A stretch of 6,736 bases of DNA from Desulfobacteraceae bacterium (GTDB lineage Bacteria > Desulfobacterota > DSM-4660 > Desulfatiglandales > Desulfatiglandaceae), in NCBI GenBank assembly GCA_013203065.1, contig JABMQV010000152.1, forward strand, positions 1 through 6,736, in the 5' to 3' direction. Below the pieces are notes generated by a model. The model searched no databases. It was not told the origin of the DNA and worked only from the letters and a program-made list of their open reading frames with translations. Of the stretch, positions 5,067-6,736 are shown piece after piece (within the stretch, counting starts at the first letter, position 1; each line of letters starts with the position of its first letter). Both the position numbers and the translations under genes were made by a program.

Positions 5067-6305
5067 CTACCCTCGACGTCTCCTCACCAGACACATCAGA
5101 AACGCCCCGAGTGCGGCCATCATCGTATTGATCATGAAGGGGTAATCATAATTCCCTGTGGTGTCTCGCAGTATACCACTCACCCAGTGGACCAATATTG
5201 CGCCAAGACCATAGAACGGAGTCCAGGCCCCGATAACGGTCCCCATCACTTCTTTTGGAAAAAAATCTCCTGCACAGACCCCATATATGGGAAAGGTTGC
5301 ACCATAAAAGAGGGCAAGGACCCCCACAAACGCATACAGTAACAGCCAGGAGTTTCCGCTCAGGAGAATGCCCACAAAACAAGCAGTTATAAAGGAATTG
5401 GAAATGATAATGGTCCTTTTTCTGCCCAGATAATCTGACAATGGGAGGATTGTCAAGACGCCCACGACCTGGCCTATTCCGTGGACCGTTGCCAAAAGGC
5501 TCGCTTTCTCAAGCGGTAGACCCATCTGGGACTTGGCATAGTCCACCATGAAGGTTGTGATCCCATACAGGCTGTAGGAGATGGCAAAGTAAGAGAGCCC
5601 TATGAGCCAGAATACCCTGTTCTTGAAGACATTGGAAAAAAACGCCCCCTCTTGAGCACCCTTTTCAGCCTGGGAACCCGCACCCACGCCTTTCTCCTGT
5701 CCCCAGGGTAAATACCCCGACTGAGCGGGATCGCTCCGCAGCAACAGACCATTTGCCACGACCATTACCAGTGCGCCGACGCCCAGGAAATACCAGGAAT
5801 AGCGCCAGCTAAAGTGAGTCACGACCCAGGGAAATGCTACCCCCATGGTGGCGAAGCCCAGACCATAACCGGTGGAAAGAATCCCCAGGGCCAGGCCCCT
5901 CCGGTTCGGGGCGAACCAGCGCTGGACAATCGTGACGACGGGCGTCCACATCCCCGTGCCGCCAATCCCAACGATGGCAAACGAGAGGCATGCCATCCAA
6001 AAGGAGTTGATTGTCCCCATGAGGAGAACACCTGTGCCAAGGATAAATGCGCAGGTCGTAATCACCCTTCGGGCACCCAGCCGATCCGTGAGGTATCCGG
6101 CAAACGGGGTCAGTGCAATATAGGTAAAAAAATAGGCATTAAAGATAGATCCCCCTGCCGTGCGGCTGAATCCGAGGTCCTTTATTATCTCCGGAAGGGC
6201 CACGCTATAACCCAGACGGACGGAGTAGCTGATAAAGAGATTGACAAAGCAAACCCCGAGTATGACCCAGGCCCAATGAATAAATTGTCTATTCTCTACG
6301 GCCAT
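5067..6305 (-). CDS. MFS transporter, monocarboxylate/OFA-like
   Basis: A 412-residue inner-membrane major facilitator with the usual 12 predicted membrane helices in two halves. The motif A loop between helices 2 and 3 reads GYLTDRLGARR (about 70-80), and its copy in the second half is SDYLGRKRT (about 290-298). A hydrophilic central loop spans about 190-228. The end pattern, AGDFFPKEVMGTVIGAWTPF followed by GILRDTTGNYDYPF, is typical of monocarboxylate/oxalate-type MFS members, so a carboxylate anion is a reasonable guess, not a proof. The ATG at 6303-6305 has GAAGGGGA immediately before it; a GTG at 6321-6323 with GGAAG 7 bases upstream would add six residues and is equally possible. It is the first gene after the minus-strand promoter at 6406-6434 and precedes the PilZ gene by 9 bases. 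The neighbouring CoA ligase and thioesterase fit uptake or export of an organic acid. Confidence 0.86.
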   Translation of the reverse strand: MAVENRQFIHWAWVILGVCFVNLFISYSVRLGYSVALPEIIKDLGFSRTAGGSIFNAYFFTYIALTPFAGYLTDRLGARRVITTCAFILGTGVLLMGTINSFWMACLSFAIVGIGGTGMWTPVVTIVQRWFAPNRRGLALGILSTGYGLGFATMGVAFPWVVTHFSWRYSWYFLGVGALVMVVANGLLLRSDPAQSGYLPWGQEKGVGAGSQAEKGAQEGAFFSNVFKNRVFWLIGLSYFAISYSLYGITTFMVDYAKSQMGLPLEKASLLATVHGIGQVVGVLTILPLSDYLGRKRTIIISNSFITACFVGILLSGNSWLLLYAFVGVLALFYGATFPIYGVCAGDFFPKEVMGTVIGAWTPFYGLGAILVHWVSGILRDTTGNYDYPFMINTMMAALGAFLMCLVRRRRG

Positions 6306-6386
6306 TCCCCTTCTTTGTTCCACTCAAAATCTTCCGGCACAGGGTTGTAATCATTCATCATTTGCGGGTTGTTCCACACGTGCTCC

Positions 6387-6394
6387 TTGATCAA
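6387..6394. repeat. Short palindrome TTGATCAA in the MFS leader
   Basis: A perfect 8-base palindrome about 5-10 bases downstream of the predicted start of transcription. It is short enough to be chance, but its position would suit a repressor site. Confidence 0.3.
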
Positions 6395-6405
6395 TCTCGG
6401 ATGGG

Positions 6406-6434
6406 AGTATAGGGGATGAATGGATGCTGGTCAA
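6406..6434 (-). promoter_or_regulatory. Sigma-70 type promoter of the MFS operon
   Basis: On the minus strand TTGACC (6429-6434) and TATACT (6406-6411) are separated by exactly 17 bases; each hexamer matches the consensus at five of six positions. Transcription would start near 6398-6400, giving a leader of roughly 95 bases before the ATG at 6303-6305. It is the best promoter visible in the window and is placed where the whole nine-gene minus-strand unit would need one. Confidence 0.68.
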
Positions 6435-6453
6435 TTTCTTATTCAAGAAGGCC

Positions 6454-6472
6454 CAAGGATTGACATTCCTTG
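6454..6472. promoter_or_regulatory. 19-base near-perfect palindrome, candidate operator in the divergent region
   Basis: The sequence CAAGGATTGACATTCCTTG is an inverted repeat around base 6463; eight of nine base pairs match, the only mismatch being T6460/T6466. It lies between the minus-strand promoter and the plus-strand ABC gene, and a TTGACA (6460-6465) sits inside it. A dimeric regulator bound here would cover that -35-like element. The regulator is not in the window. Confidence 0.5.
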
Positions 6473-6489
6473 CTCATATCCAGTATCTC
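6460..6489 (+). promoter_or_regulatory. Possible plus-strand promoter of the ABC exporter gene
   Basis: A perfect TTGACA (6460-6465) is followed after 18 bases by TATCTC (6484-6489), which matches only three of six -10 positions. If used, transcription would start about 6496, right at the ATG (6497-6499), i.e. an almost leaderless message. The weak -10 keeps confidence low. Confidence 0.35.
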
Positions 6490-6496
6490 TTCTCCC

Positions 6497-6736
6497 ATGA
6501 AGAGACACGCCATACCCTTTGTCCGGACTTTCAAGAATTTCCTCCCCCTGAAAAAATACTTCCTCGAAAACCGCTGGCCAATCGCCATTGGGCTCATGAG
6601 CTTGCTCCTGGTTGACTTTCTCCAACTCCTGATTCCCCTTGTGATCAAAAACGCCATCGACCTCCTGACTGAACAGGCCGCCACCGTTCAAATGCTTCTT
6701 CAAAAAGGCATGACCATCCTGGGAATTGCCCTGGCC
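6497..6736 (+). CDS. ABC exporter (membrane-ATPase fusion type), N-terminal part, cut by the right edge
   Basis: Eighty residues are visible and the frame is open to the window end. After a basic amphipathic start (MKRHAIPFVRTFKNFLPLKKYFLENRW) comes membrane helix 1, IAIGLMSLLLVDFLQLLIP (about 29-47), then LVIKNAIDLLT and the start of a second helix near residue 71. The pattern 'LLLVD-LQLLIPLVIKNAIDLL' is typical of the first helix of type 1 ABC exporters of the MdlA/YheI multidrug kind, in which a membrane domain is followed by an ATPase domain; the ATPase is outside the window. The frame has a stop at 6461-6463, so starts are limited to ATG 6497 or TTG 6470; neither has a well-placed ribosome site (AAGGA at 6455-6459 is 10 bases before the TTG). 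It is transcribed away from the MFS operon. Confidence 0.75.
   Translation, partial: MKRHAIPFVRTFKNFLPLKKYFLENRWPIAIGLMSLLLVDFLQLLIPLVIKNAIDLLTEQAATVQMLLQKGMTILGIALA

Noticed and set aside
5814..6350. Plus-strand open frame of 178 codons
   Set aside because: It is antisense to the MFS gene, whose 12-helix protein explains the sequence. The plus-strand product is hydrophilic, rich in Gly/Pro/Arg/Lys and resembles no family.
6439..6703. Minus-strand open frames of 81-86 codons at the right end
   Set aside because: They oppose the ABC exporter gene, whose membrane helix pattern is clear in the plus-strand frame, and they show no recognisable motif.

Overview
The window reads as a chromosomal segment of an anaerobic Desulfobacterota-type (former deltaproteobacterial) bacterium. 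This is an inference from gene content: a DUF362 protein, the Cys-rich C-terminal ribbon ending in HGICPECAKKLYPE that is common after sensory domains in that group, an ADP-forming acyl-CoA synthetase alpha subunit, and many genes with strong AGGAGG-type ribosome sites. No rRNA, tRNA, CRISPR array or insertion sequence is visible.

Layout, right to left. Nine genes run on the minus strand from about 6305 to the left edge: an MFS transporter of the monocarboxylate/OFA type, a PilZ protein, a cyclic-nucleotide-binding (cNMP) protein fused to a zinc-ribbon-like tail, an ADP-forming acyl-CoA synthetase alpha subunit, a second stand-alone cNMP protein, a small DUF2007 protein, a PrmA-like methyltransferase, a PaaI-type hotdog thioesterase, and the N-terminal part of a DUF362 protein cut by the window edge. 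Gaps are +9, +119, +15, -20 (overlap), +124, +3, -29 (overlap) and +51 bases, which suggests one transcription unit with three or four translationally coupled blocks. A good sigma-70 promoter (TTGACC, 17 bases, TATACT on the minus strand, 6406-6434) lies in front of the MFS gene. On the plus strand, divergent from it, an ABC exporter (type 1 membrane domain) begins at 6497 and is cut by the right edge. The 191-base divergent region holds a 19-base near-perfect palindrome with a TTGACA in its middle.

How the parts may work together (inference): the transporter would bring in a carboxylate, the CoA ligase would interconvert acyl-CoA and acid with ADP/ATP, and the hotdog thioesterase would hydrolyse acyl-CoA. 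Between them sit one predicted c-di-GMP receptor (PilZ) and two cNMP receptors, one on each side of the CoA ligase and neither with a DNA-binding domain. The most interesting reading is a carboxylate-uptake/acyl-CoA operon with second-messenger control acting on proteins rather than on transcription. A second point of interest is an A-AAA-AAG slippery heptamer in the PrmA-like gene, with an upstream SD-like AAGGGG and an immediate -1 frame stop.
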